Source of the DNA: Ampelocalamus luodianensis
Taxonomy: Eukaryota; Streptophyta; Magnoliopsida; Poales; Poaceae
Direction of reading: 5' to 3'
NCBI GenBank assembly: GCA_036346255.1
Contig: CM070629.1
Span: 1,617,001 to 1,681,000, forward strand
Length of the DNA stretch: 64,000 nucleotides
Shown here: in pieces, positions 47,654 to 57,724 of the stretch
Layout of the letters: the number at the start of each line of letters is the position of its first letter
How positions within the stretch are numbered: the first letter of the stretch is position 1
The notes under the pieces: model-generated
Seen by the model: the letters and a program-made list of their open reading frames with translations, nothing else
The model's database searches: none
What the model was told of the DNA's origin: nothing
Program-made: the position numbers and the translations under genes

Positions 47654-49168
47654 AGATGACTTTCTCGTCGTGAATTGGAGATTACCACTGCTTTATTGTC
47701 GTATCGCTTTATTGTCTTATCATCTCAGGTCATGCATGCAGGGTTATGCCCGTTACTACTTCTTTATCATCTTACGATCTTGTATTCTTGGTTATGGAGT
47801 AAATAGCTTTGTGCGCGTATATGCACCATGTGTGATGTATAAACAAAATTGGCCGAATTCCTCTTACTACAATACATATGCTTTTATTTTAAAATAAACT
47901 TATGAGTTTGTTATACAACTCTAAGCTTATAATTGAAAATAGAGTTGTATTTCTTGTACAACAGTATTTTATATTCCCTATGAAACTGTAACAACTCTCG
48001 TATTTATATCTAAGTGATCTTCACCGTTATAATCTGGACCCACACCAATCGACAATATAAATCTTTCTCTTTTCCCTCCGATTAATGTGAGAATTTATAG
48101 CCCCTTTAGAGCGAATCGTAGTGTTTCTTTTTCTATCGTTTTAATAATATATAGATTCCAAAAAAAAATTATTGTGTGCTTATCAATTTACTCTGCTTAT
48201 GTGTTTTTTTGAAAATAATACTCTACTTGTGTATAAAATTTCAAATTCAAATTCATTCTATGTTAGGATTAACGTAAATGAGAAAAATCCTGACAGGTGA
48301 TAAATCAAATGGAACAGGAAAAAAAACAAATGCTAATATTCACAACGAGCATATGTTTAGAATGTAATATTCAGTGGCCCATCCAAACATGACTTAAGCC
48401 AAACTAATGGTCAGATCAAGAAGTTAAGATCTTAACACCCAAATTAGTTCTAGTGCTAAAATAAAGGTTCAGGCAGCAAGGGTGATTTATATAAAATGTA
48501 GGCTTAGTAATAATTTCCTCACTAAACCCGAACTGGATTTTAGGCCTAAATAAGCATGAGAGTAGAAATCAGAACTTGACATCTACAGTGTCCTCGCAGG
48601 TTGAAATAGTGCAATAGGTTAGTAGAAGCGAGTTGTTAAAGATTTGACCAAGATCTTAGCTAGAACCATCCATTGGGGGTAGTTCATTAGAGATTAGCCA
48701 TGGCAGTAGGACTAATGACCTCATATGCAAAGAGAGCGATTTAAGTCATGTAACTAACAGTTGAGATAAATCGTAGGACCAGCAAAGTTGGTAAAATTAA
48801 GGATCGTAACAGTGGTTTCTAGCACTAGTAAATCATAGTTATGACAAGACTATCATTAGTGAATTCTGCTTCCCACTAATTGTTGCAGAAATATGACCTA
48901 GGCCCAAATAATAGTGAGAGCAAAAATGAAGGCTTTAGATACCAAGTTAGGTTCGAACGGTTTGTTTTGCGCAATTCAAATTTATACATAACTGTTAAAA
49001 AAATAACTACAAAACAGAGTAAAAACAGTACATCGTTACTGGATAGTGTTGAGCAAATGATCATAATTATACATAAGTAGTAGTAGGATACTATAAGTGT
49101 GACGGACGGATTCACCCTTCGTGGGATTTACTACAGGCTCACTTGGTCGTGGTGAATAGGAAAATCAG
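47654..49168. other. Intergenic, AT-rich, no recognised gene
   Basis: 3' flank of carboxylesterase 1 followed by about 1.2 kb of AT-rich sequence. Loose similarity between the segments around 48.52 and 48.87 kb (both with TAGGCC-AAATAA and GTGAGAG-like words) may reflect an old repeat, but it is too weak to call. Confidence 0.35.
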
Positions 49169-49516
49169 GAGATTTTTTATTATTTAATTTTTTTTAATTT
49201 ATTTTAAATTTAACTCATCGCAAACTTTATTTTCAATTCTGACCCATTTGGTCACGCCACCACTCGTGGCGTGACCAAACAACACTGTCACGTCAGCCCA
49301 TTTCTGGTCAAAGTCTTGTCACGCATTGTTTGGTCACGCCACCACCAGTGGCGTGACAAAAAGTACGATTTTAGGGATTTATCCTGTGGCGTGACAGTGT
49401 TGTTTTATCACGTCACGGGTGGTGGCGTGACCAAAATAGTCAAAATTGAAAATAAAATTTGTGAGGGGTTAACTTTAAAATAAAATTTTAAAAAAAATAA
49501 ACAATAAAAAAAGTTC
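49169..49516. mobile_element. 348 bp Mutator-like hairpin MITE
   Basis: Terminal inverted repeats of roughly 100 bp are led by GAGATTTTTTATT on the left and, reversed, GAACTTTTTTTATT on the right. The flanks are a 9 bp target duplication with one mismatch: GAAAATCAG at 49160-49168 and GAAAACCAG at 49517-49525. Next to the AT-rich ends, both arms carry GC-rich units of GGTCACGCCACCAC facing its complement, forming small palindromes. No coding capacity. Its architecture (poly-T end, AT-rich arm, GC-rich palindromic units) resembles the 917 bp element at 41382-42298, although the sequences differ. Confidence 0.85.
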
Positions 49517-49613
49517 GAAAACCAGCGAGCTAGATGACAGGGCGATGGGGAGCCTTCGAAAGGAATTGGAATCCCAAAAAAGATCGTGAGAGGAAGGAGG
49601 AGATTGTTCGCAT

Positions 49614-49616
<3 letters not shown>

Positions 49617-49677
<61 letters not shown>
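49617..49677. repeat. (AT)30 microsatellite
   Basis: An uninterrupted 61 nt alternating AT run in noncoding DNA between carboxylesterases 1 and 2. Likely highly length-variable between individuals. Confidence 0.97.
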
Positions 49678-49680
<3 letters not shown>

Positions 49681-51632
49681 GTATTTTGTCAGAGGTTTTT
49701 CACAAAAATACTATTCTTTTTATACGAGTAAGTATAACGTTGCACGTTCCCCCACCATCGACGCGTCAGAAACAGCAAGAATATTTTTATTTTAATTTTT
49801 TTGGGATGGCAAACCACGTTAGCCGATTCTGTCAAGCTTACGCTGGCATGGATGTTCGTCACCAGCTAGACCAAGCTAAGCTAGCACGCAAGTCGGCAGT
49901 TAATCGTACTACTAGTTGACGGGGGATACGAGTTCTCTCTGTTTAAGGGAGTGCTTGATAGTGATCATTAAATCGATTTTATTTTCTGCTTTTGAATACT
50001 TGCTTGTTTGTTTTCCCAAGTCAACTAGCGCTGCGTTTGAATACTTGCTTGTTTCATGGAGCGCTTGGCCGGTTACGATTGGCGCGTCCCAATTCTCTTT
50101 GACCAATCACAAGTTATACTATTCCGCGTGGGCATATATATATACACACGCACGCGCACCACGCTGAACGCAACCGCCCCGGCTAATCTCATATTGCAAA
50201 TTCCTGATTAATTGGGATTGAAATGGTGAAAGCAGCGCAGCCACCCCACCGACGAGGAGCATGCCGAGCCGACGTAGACCTGGGCATGTGGCATGTCCCT
50301 TTGTTGATTTGGGTCCGGCCTAGTCGGCCCGGTTAGCTATGGGAGGCACCATTGCACCACCGATCGAGACATTGAGTCCAACTCCCATTCCTCTCACAGT
50401 CTCACACCTCCTTCTCCACCTTCTAACCCTAGAGCGAGTTTGCAATGGGCCAAGGGGGCGCGCGGCAGCCGGCGTGCAACGATCGGAGCCGCGGGGTGAG
50501 GCGTTAACGCCGCGGCAGCCAAGGCCGCGGCCAAGGCGTGGGCTGGCAACAAGCAGCCGAGAGTAGAGGGCATGGGCTGCAGCATCGACTAGCGAAGGAG
50601 CCGAGCACATGTGGGTTGCGTTCGGTAGAATCTCTCTTGGTGTGGTTTGTGTCTAATTTGCCTGTTTCGTTGCGTTGACTCGTTTCTTGATTTATATGCT
50701 ATAGTGTTAAAACATGTGTAATGCAGACGGTTTGATCGATGATATGCCAAATTGCCAATGCTTATATAGATTACCACAAAAGGCAAGTGTGTATGTGTGA
50801 TAATTGGTCATAGAAGTGTATTAGTAGTCACTATAAGTAGAAATTGACTATTTGATGCTAACCACCTAGCGAATAGCGAGTGGAGGACGGCGGAGCAGAG
50901 ATGCGAAACAACCGTGGCCACCAGGGAGGTGTATGCTCTAGAGCTCGCGGACGTCGGAGCCTGGAAGCAGTGCAAGGTGGATCTGGCGCCGGTGTGGTCG
51001 AGAACAGCCGGGTCCGGCATCGGTGCGGTCAGGAACAGCCAGATCTGTCGCCCGCGTGGTCGAAGGAGGCATGATTCGACAACAGTTTAGTGGCAGCCAC
51101 GGCCAGACCCTCGGCGGCGGCAGTGCTCCTCCACGACGACGACAACCCTGCTCAGGTTCCCACTACCTTGCTCCCTCTAATCCACCCTGCCACAGTGCAA
51201 AAGGGTTGTACCTAGGCCAGCACAGCACAGCGACAGTGGGTCGTGCTTGGGCTCGATGGAAGAGAGGTGGGCCGTGCGGCACGGCACGATCCTTACCCAC
51301 GGCCCATCGAGCCTGTGCCCTGCCGGCCTGACACGGCCCAAGTCCAGGTGTAGCCTTCCCCCTCCCCCTGTTTGAGAATTGAGAGGCACCATACTTCAAT
51401 CCTAGGGTAAATACCATGCATTTGCTTCAAGATCTGGCCGTTGCATGGCCTTTGCAGAAAAGTTAAAAATTATCGGCCACTTGACGTACTCAAGAAGCCT
51501 CTCGTTGGAAACACCAACATGATTTAACCCCTCAGGAGACAAGGTCTGCGGAGGAGGCAGTTTATCACAGGCAGGTGCACGGCGGTCTCATTCGGAGCTA
51601 CGCCTCCTGCCCATCTTCGCCGGCAGGTCCGC

Positions 51633-51795
51633 GCCGGCCGTCTCCCCTATCTCCGGCGACTTCCACTCCAGGTTCTTGCCGGCCGTCAACAACATCACTG
51701 GCAACGATTCGACATCAAGGTTGCCGCCGGCCACCATCAATATCTCCGGTGTACTGTTCCGCAAGACTCCGCCGGCCGTCCATATCTCCGGCGGT
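51633..51795. repeat. Degenerate 45-48 bp tandem repeat
   Basis: The word GCCGGCC recurs at 51633, 51678, 51726 and 51771. At each copy except the second it is followed some 10 bp later by ATCTCCGG-like sequence. Spacings are 45, 48 and 45 bp, all multiples of three, suggesting derivation from a repetitive coding stretch, although no gene is evident now. Confidence 0.65.
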
Positions 51796-52864
51796 AATGA
51801 ACCTACAGAAGGACTTTGATGTAATTTTCTGTTTATGTTGTCCTTCAATGTAATGTCTGGGATGCTGCAGCCTTGCAGTTGCAGGGTTAGCCGGTTAGGC
51901 CAACTTAGGGGCCATACTTCATTTAGAAAAATCTATCTGACCAATCATAGCCTGCTTTTGGCGCCTCCCATATCACACATGTGAACCATATCATGCATGT
52001 AGACGTAAACAGGCGCACACACTATGCTGCACGCAACCACCGTGCTGCTTCATTCAATGTATGTGAACGTGATATTTCTATTGGAATATTGTACTCACTT
52101 CCATCGGGAGTAATTGTCTCGATGAGGGCAGCATATCAGGTGCACATACTCTATTGTGTGAACATGTATACATAACGCATCCGGACACTCCATCGCGGAA
52201 GCAACAACATGCAGCAAGCGAGCGTCACTTTTGCGTTCGCACCCCTGCCCAAACAAGCGACCGCGTGCTAGTCCATTCCCTAATTCCTCACCCCTGATCC
52301 TAATTTTGCGTTTCTTCTCGCTCTCACCCCAAATCGGCCGAGGTGATCATGGCGGCGCCAGTCCTCTAGCCCTTGAGCGCCGCTCCGCCGCCCCCCTGTG
52401 CTCCGTGCGCCTCCGCCCCACGTCTCTGCACCTACGCTGCGTTCTGCGTCGAGCCGCCGCCTCCTCCCCCCCCGCCTCCCGCTAGCGCCATCGCCCACAA
52501 ACCCTTCCGCCGTCGATCGACAGGCTCTAGCAGGCTAGGCCGTCTTCCATTCGGCGCCACCTCACTTTCTCCACCGAATCTGGCTACCGCCGCGTCTTCT
52601 ACGCTCAAATGGGCGACGTCGGAGCCCTAGCGCCATCCACCACGAACCCCACCTCCGCCGATCTACGAGACCCCCAACGGGGAGAGCCGTCCTCCATCCG
52701 GCCATCGCCGTGCCGCCTACGCTCAAAGCCGCGACATCAGAGGAGCCCACTTCGCCTTCATGCCTGCCGACAACATTGTCTCCTTTACCATGATTTTGAT
52801 TAGAGAAGTAAGATTATATGTGAATTGAATGACATCTCATTGCATTTGTGGATTTTTTTTATGT

Positions 52865-52990
52865 GTTACATAAATGTATAATGCAGATTGTATGGTTGTG
52901 TTCTGAAGTGGAATTGTGATCCCAGAAATTGTTACATGAATGTATAAAGCAGATTATATGGTTGTGTGTCTCAAGTGAAATTGTTACATC
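52865..52990. repeat. Two-copy 66 bp tandem repeat
   Basis: GTTACATAAATGTATAATGC at 52865 is repeated with few changes at 52931, each followed by AGATTRTATGGTTGTGT (R = A or G). A third partial start, GTTACAT, follows at 52983. Noncoding. Confidence 0.75.
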
Positions 52991-53488
52991 AAAGATTTAG
53001 GGGAGTTTTGAATTTGTATGTCATATTGTTATATCAGAGGAGTTTTTGTTCAATCAGTGGTCATGCAAGACTGTCAAACAAATTGATGTATGAACTATTG
53101 AATGCTTATCATATTAGCTTGATGGAGGCATTGTTTCAGTTCTAGAGTCATGGGCATGTATGAACTTAGATTTTGTTGTACATCCAGAACCTAGACAATA
53201 ATACTTGAGATTGTAGAAATCATAATTGACACAATTGAGACACCATACATCATAAATTGATACACCATTTCAGAAAATCAGACAATACTTCAAATTTCAC
53301 GTTGTGTACGTCCAGAATCCAGACGATACTTCAGATCTATGCACCTTAGTACACAGCATGTGTACGCTGCACCTTCCTATGTGGACCATGAATCACATCG
53401 TCGGCAAGACGGGCTCTCTTCTCTTTTTTCCAAGGCCTTTTTTCTAATCACTCTCATATCCACAACCCGGAAGGAAAGAGGCTGCGAA

Positions 53489-54532
53489 ATGGAGGCCAAG
53501 AAGAGCCAAGAAGCGGCCGCCGCGAAGCGCCCGCGGCCCGCGCCGCCGGCGCTGCCGTGGACGGTGCGGCTCCAGGTCTTCTGCCTCGTCGCGGCAACCG
53601 ACCTGGCGCAGCGACGCGACGGCACCATCAACCGCTTACTCTTCTCCCTCGGCGACCGCCAGACCCGCGCCAGCCCGCGCCCAGACGCCCTCGGTGTCCG
53701 CTCCGCCGACGTCACCGTCGACGCCTCCGGCGGTCTCTGGGCGCGGGTCTTCTCCCCGGCGGAGGCCGGGTCTCCGCTTCCCGTCATCGTCTACGTCCAC
53801 GGCGGCGGCTTCGCGCTGCTCTCCGCCGCCTCCACCCCCCTGGACGGAATGTGCCGCGAGCTCGGCGCCGTCGTCGTCTCCGTCAACTACCGCCTCGCTC
53901 CCGAGCACCGGTATCCCGCCGCCTACGACGACGGCGTGGACGTGCTCCGCTACCTCAGCACCACCGGCCTCCCTGACGGCCTCGGCGTCCCGGTCGACCT
54001 CTCCCGCTGCTTCCTCGCCGGGGACAGCGCAGGCGGCAACATCGCCCACCACGTGGCCCAGAAATGGACCTCCTCCCCAGCTGCCCCTAAGCCTATACAG
54101 CTCGCCGGGATCATCCTGCTGCAGCCGTTCTTCGGGGGCGAGGAGCGGACGGAGGCGGAGCTGCGGCTGGAGGGCGTGGCGCCGTTGGTGAACATGCGAC
54201 GCGCAGACTGGTCATGGAAAGCATTCTTGCCGGAGGGAGCCGACCGGAACCACCCGGCGGCGCACGTGACCGGCGAGGCGGGCCCGGATCCCGAGCTGCC
54301 GGAGGCGTTCCCGCCGGCGATGGTGGTGATCGGCGGGTTCGACCCGCTGCAGGACTGGCAGCGGCGGTACGCCGGCATGCTGCGGCGGAAGGGGAAGGCG
54401 GTGCGGGTGGTGGAGTTCCCGGAGGCGATCCACGCGTTCTACGTCTTCCCGGAGCTCGCCGACTCCGGCAAGCTCGTAACTGAAATCAGGGCGTTCATGG
54501 AAAGCAACACGTCGTCTGAGAGTAAAATTTGA
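53489..54532 (+). CDS. Carboxylesterase 2 of 3 (HSL/GID1-like, CXE18 type)
   Basis: Intronless alpha/beta-hydrolase of 347 residues, probably cytosolic. HGGGF starts at 104, nucleophile Ser180 lies in GDSAGG, catalytic Asp is probably Asp285 (GGFDPLQDW) and His315 lies in EAIHAF, so all catalytic residues are present. The ATG at 53489 is chosen because it aligns with the other two copies and is followed at once by the family N-terminus LPWTVRLQVF. The open frame extends 150 bp further upstream, but that part has no counterpart in the paralogues. Its last 43 bp of shared coding sequence (ending AGCAACACG) is identical to carboxylesterase 1 despite clear divergence in the first two thirds. Substrate unknown. 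Confidence 0.92.
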   Translation: MEAKKSQEAAAAKRPRPAPPALPWTVRLQVFCLVAATDLAQRRDGTINRLLFSLGDRQTRASPRPDALGVRSADVTVDASGGLWARVFSPAEAGSPLPVIVYVHGGGFALLSAASTPLDGMCRELGAVVVSVNYRLAPEHRYPAAYDDGVDVLRYLSTTGLPDGLGVPVDLSRCFLAGDSAGGNIAHHVAQKWTSSPAAPKPIQLAGIILLQPFFGGEERTEAELRLEGVAPLVNMRRADWSWKAFLPEGADRNHPAAHVTGEAGPDPELPEAFPPAMVVIGGFDPLQDWQRRYAGMLRRKGKAVRVVEFPEAIHAFYVFPELADSGKLVTEIRAFMESNTSSESKI

Positions 54533-55641
54533 TCTTAATTTGGTTGCGAAACTTGTTCCAGTCTAGTGGTGGTGAATTTCGATTTGAAGTTTCAATCTGA
54601 AGGTTGGGAGAAGCAAACTAAAGCGCATCCGCTGCAATAAATGTTCTTGTGACGATTTGGACTAAGTGTGCAAGTGTTTTAGTGAGATCTGTGTGAGCAC
54701 ATGGTGTGGAGCAGACATCCTTTCTTCAGGAGTAGTCACGTCAAAGCTTTATCTCCCATTTTATTATTCAAGCCAGAAACGGGTAGGCCCAGCGATAATA
54801 ACTTTGCGAACACCACATCGTGGCGTGGGTGCATGCACGCCATACTGAAATTATTTTCCGTGATCGCCTCGGCCATGCCCGGCGGTGGGTATTTTCCGTG
54901 AATTTTAATATAATTTTATTGATAGTTTGAAAGTATTTTTTAGAGTCGATGAATTGGAGCAAAATCTAATTTTATTATAAATTATCTCATTTAAATATCT
55001 AATCAATTAATAAGTATAATTAAAAATTATTATTAAGTATAATTAAAATAATTTTGAACTTTTTTCCACCTGGTCGACTGTGCCCTGACTCCTGGGGCCC
55101 AGCAGCCACCTGCTCCTGCATCCAAGTAACATCTAATCCGATTCGGCCCACGGCCCAGCTCAGTCCTTGAAACGGAGACGAGATCCATCCAATTCCGCAT
55201 TGAGCTTCTACTTGAACCGTGAGACAAGTATTGCTTCTCTAGTTCTCTGCTTGCGCTACAATTGCATCACCAAGTCCAAAAGATCGAAGCTGTTTGAAAT
55301 TCAGCAAATTTATAAATCCGTGACATCTAGTACACTAAATCAACCTTCTAGAAAAATAAAGACCAATTTTTTTATTAAAAAAAAAAAGAAAAGAAGGGGA
55401 AAAAAACTCGACGTTGTGAGAAATCAAGCTGCACACTTGTCCTAAAATATTGCCATTGCCAATCTAAACGCACAGGTCTCACCGAAGGTCGAGTGCATAA
55501 GATGCAACGCCTGTAACGAAACAAAGATGCAGCAGTAATATAAACCTCGCTGTCTCCTCCGCGCTTAATTAACGATAGACTTGCAGCTCTCTGTCAGTCC
55601 TGGTGCATACTCTCAACTCTCAACTCTCAAGCAAGCAAGAA
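54533..55641. other. Intergenic between carboxylesterases 2 and 3
   Basis: About 1.1 kb: the 3' UTR of copy 2, an AT-rich middle at 54.9-55.06 kb and the upstream region of copy 3. A weak TATA-like AATATAAAC lies at about 55536, some 100 bp before the ATG of copy 3. No gene seen. Confidence 0.45.
54636..54641 (+). terminator. Polyadenylation signal of carboxylesterase 2
   Basis: AATAAA lies about 104 nt past the stop codon in an AT-rich 3' region. A plausible near-upstream element; motif match only. Confidence 0.5.
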
Positions 55642-56652
55642 ATGGCCGGCTCTGAGGACGGACGCCGGTCACCGTCCCTGCCATGGACGGTGCGCGTCCA
55701 GCTGGCCGCCCTCTCGGTCGCGCACCGCCCGGACGGCAGCGTCAGGCGCCTCCTCTTCTCCCTCGGCGACCTCCACGCCGCCGCCAAGGCCCGCCCTGAC
55801 GCTTCGGGCGTCCGCTCCGCCGACGTCGCCATCGACGCCTCGCGCGGCCTCTGGGCGCGCGTCTTCTCCCTCTCGGCGGCCGAGGCGCCGCTCCCCGTGG
55901 TCGTCTACTTCCACGGCGGCGGCTTCGTGCTCTTCTCCGCGGCCTCCCGCCCCTACGACGCGTTCTGCCGCCGCCTCTGCCGCGAGCTCGGCGCTGTCGT
56001 CGTGTCCGTGAACTACCGCCTCGCGCCCGAGCACCGCTTCCCCGCCGCCTACGACGATGGCGCCGCCGCCCTGCGCTACCTGGACATCAACGGCCTCCCG
56101 GCCGACCTCGGCGTCCCCGTGGACCTCTCCAGCTGCTTCCTTGCCGGCGACAGCGCAGGCGGCAACATCACGCACCACGTGGCCCAGCGCTGGGCGGCCA
56201 TGACCGCGTCATCCCCAGCCGTATCCCTCCGCCTCGTCGGCGCCGTCCTGATACAGCCCTTCTTCGGCGGCGAGGAGCGGACGGAGGCGGAGGTGGCGCT
56301 CGACAAGGTGGGCCCCGCGCTGTCGATGGCGGTAACGGACGCCTACTGGAGGGAGTTCTTGCCGGAGGGCGCCACCCGGGACCACGCGGCCGCTCGCGTC
56401 TGCGGCGAGCACGTGGAGCTGGCGGAGGCGTTCCCGCCGGCCATGGTGGTGGTCGGCGGGTTCGACCTGCTCAAGGGGTGGCAGGCGAGGTACGTGGAGA
56501 CGCTGCGCGGGAAGGGGAAGCCGGTGCAGGTGGTCGAGTACCCCGACGCCATTCACGGCTTCCACGCGTTCCCGGAGATCGCCGACTCCGGCAAGCTCAT
56601 GGAGGAGATGAAGCTGTTCGTCGAGGAGCATAGGTCTAAGCATGCCTCTTAA
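55642..56652 (+). CDS. Carboxylesterase 3 of 3 (HSL/GID1-like, CXE18 type)
   Basis: Intronless alpha/beta-hydrolase of 336 residues, probably cytosolic. HGGGF starts at 91, nucleophile Ser171 lies in GDSAGG, probable Asp275 in GGFDLLKGW and His305 in DAIHGF. It is the most diverged of the three: the FDPLQDW motif of copies 1 and 2 is FDLLKGW here and the C-terminus is EEMKLFVEEHRSK, not TEIRAFMESN. This implies an older split and possibly a different substrate. The start is the first ATG, giving the family opening LPWTVRVQL. A short CTCTCAA direct repeat lies just upstream in the leader. Confidence 0.92.
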   Translation: MAGSEDGRRSPSLPWTVRVQLAALSVAHRPDGSVRRLLFSLGDLHAAAKARPDASGVRSADVAIDASRGLWARVFSLSAAEAPLPVVVYFHGGGFVLFSAASRPYDAFCRRLCRELGAVVVSVNYRLAPEHRFPAAYDDGAAALRYLDINGLPADLGVPVDLSSCFLAGDSAGGNITHHVAQRWAAMTASSPAVSLRLVGAVLIQPFFGGEERTEAEVALDKVGPALSMAVTDAYWREFLPEGATRDHAAARVCGEHVELAEAFPPAMVVVGGFDLLKGWQARYVETLRGKGKPVQVVEYPDAIHGFHAFPEIADSGKLMEEMKLFVEEHRSKHAS

Positions 56653-57724
56653 TTAGATCGGCCCTCGTCGAATGCGCGACACTGTATTCCACGAAAATCC
56701 TGCGAGATTTCCCGTGTGCCGAAACAAATTGACGTGTTTTATGATTTACTACAAAATCCCTGTGAAATTCTTACTAAAAACTAGTGCTTGTAATTAGCTC
56801 CTGGTGACGCTGTGCGCCGGTATTGAATAAAACTCGTGCTTGTAATTTGTATGGCGAATTGTCCATGCATTTATCTGGAGAACAATTTCTGGTCTGATCA
56901 AGATTAGTTGGCAAGTTTGTACCTTTGCAGTACTGAAGAGGTTCGTCGTACGAACAATATCGCGCGAGAGGGAATGGCGACTGATGTAGTACTGTAGCAG
57001 CAGCGGGAAAAGCTCCATATTGATTTTAGAAAATACTGTAGTTTCTGATGGAACGATGAGATCGCTTGCACTGTAGATCTAGGCATTGATTCCACCAATG
57101 CATAGATCCTAATACACACTACCGTCTGAAATTGTGAAGTCGACGTGTCAATGCGGCACCTAGCTTAGCTAGCCCTTGTATTGGATAACTCAGCCTGCAG
57201 GCTAGCTGAAAGCGACTCTCTGGAAGACTGGGTCCGTGGTTAATTAAGTCCTTGCTAATTGGATGGATATTCCGAATGAGATAAATAGTCAGATCCTCGA
57301 TCAAGAATATGATCACAGAAAAATGAAGGAGGTCTCTATCTGATAATGTGTTCACAGAAAAAAAAAAATCAAGAACGAAGATGAGGCTCACAGTAATTAT
57401 TATCCTGAGATGTTGGCTCACTTCACTGCGCAGGCAAAAAAGAGAGATTTACCCGCTGCTAGAATGGGCCGAGAGTTCTTTAAATATTGGGCCGTGTATA
57501 GGCCAATGTGGAGGCCCATCAAACTTGGGCCCAGAGCTATTGACCTCCCGGCTCTCTCCCACAGCCCACCCTCCCTCGGCCGCAGGCATTGCCCTCTGGC
57601 TCCTCTCTCTCCCCTCCCCTCCCTCCGTCTCACCAGACGCCATTAAACCCCACCTCCTGCGCGCGCGGCGGCCGGCGGCGAGTCCCAGCCAGAGAAGGGA
57701 GCGGGCGGGCAGGGAGGTACAGGC
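56653..57724. other. Intergenic: carboxylesterase 3 3' UTR and gamma-CA promoter
   Basis: AT-rich up to about 57.4 kb, then increasingly GC/CT-rich towards the gamma-CA start (CTCTCTCCCCTCCCCTCC near 57.6 kb), as usual for grass 5' UTRs. The words GGGCC/GGCCCA near 57.49-57.53 kb resemble TCP-type site II elements common in promoters of mitochondrial genes. No gene seen. Confidence 0.4.
56826..56831 (+). terminator. Polyadenylation signal of carboxylesterase 3
   Basis: AATAAA lies about 174 nt beyond the stop codon in AT-rich sequence. Motif match only. Confidence 0.45.

Larger units (their letters stand above)
49678..53488. other. Intergenic between carboxylesterases 1 and 2, no recognised gene
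   Basis: About 3.8 kb. GC-rich patches at 50.34-50.6, 50.9-51.4, 51.57-51.8 and 52.3-52.75 kb contain ORFs with biased Pro/Arg/Ser composition but no family motif. The stretch near 51.2-51.35 kb, with GGGCCGTGC/GCACGGC-type words, looks like a common grass dispersed repeat. Around 53.17-53.33 kb the words GTACATCCAGAACC and GTACGTCCAGAATCC recur about 140 bp apart. Old transposon or gene-fragment debris is likely. Confidence 0.35.

Noticed and set aside
48400..48960. Possible satellite-like repeat of about 350 bp period
   Set aside because: Only scattered words match between the two halves; I could not align them convincingly.
53339..53488. Upstream extension of carboxylesterase 2 by about 50 codons
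   Set aside because: No counterpart in the two paralogues and no conserved sequence; the ATG at 53489 aligns with the family start.
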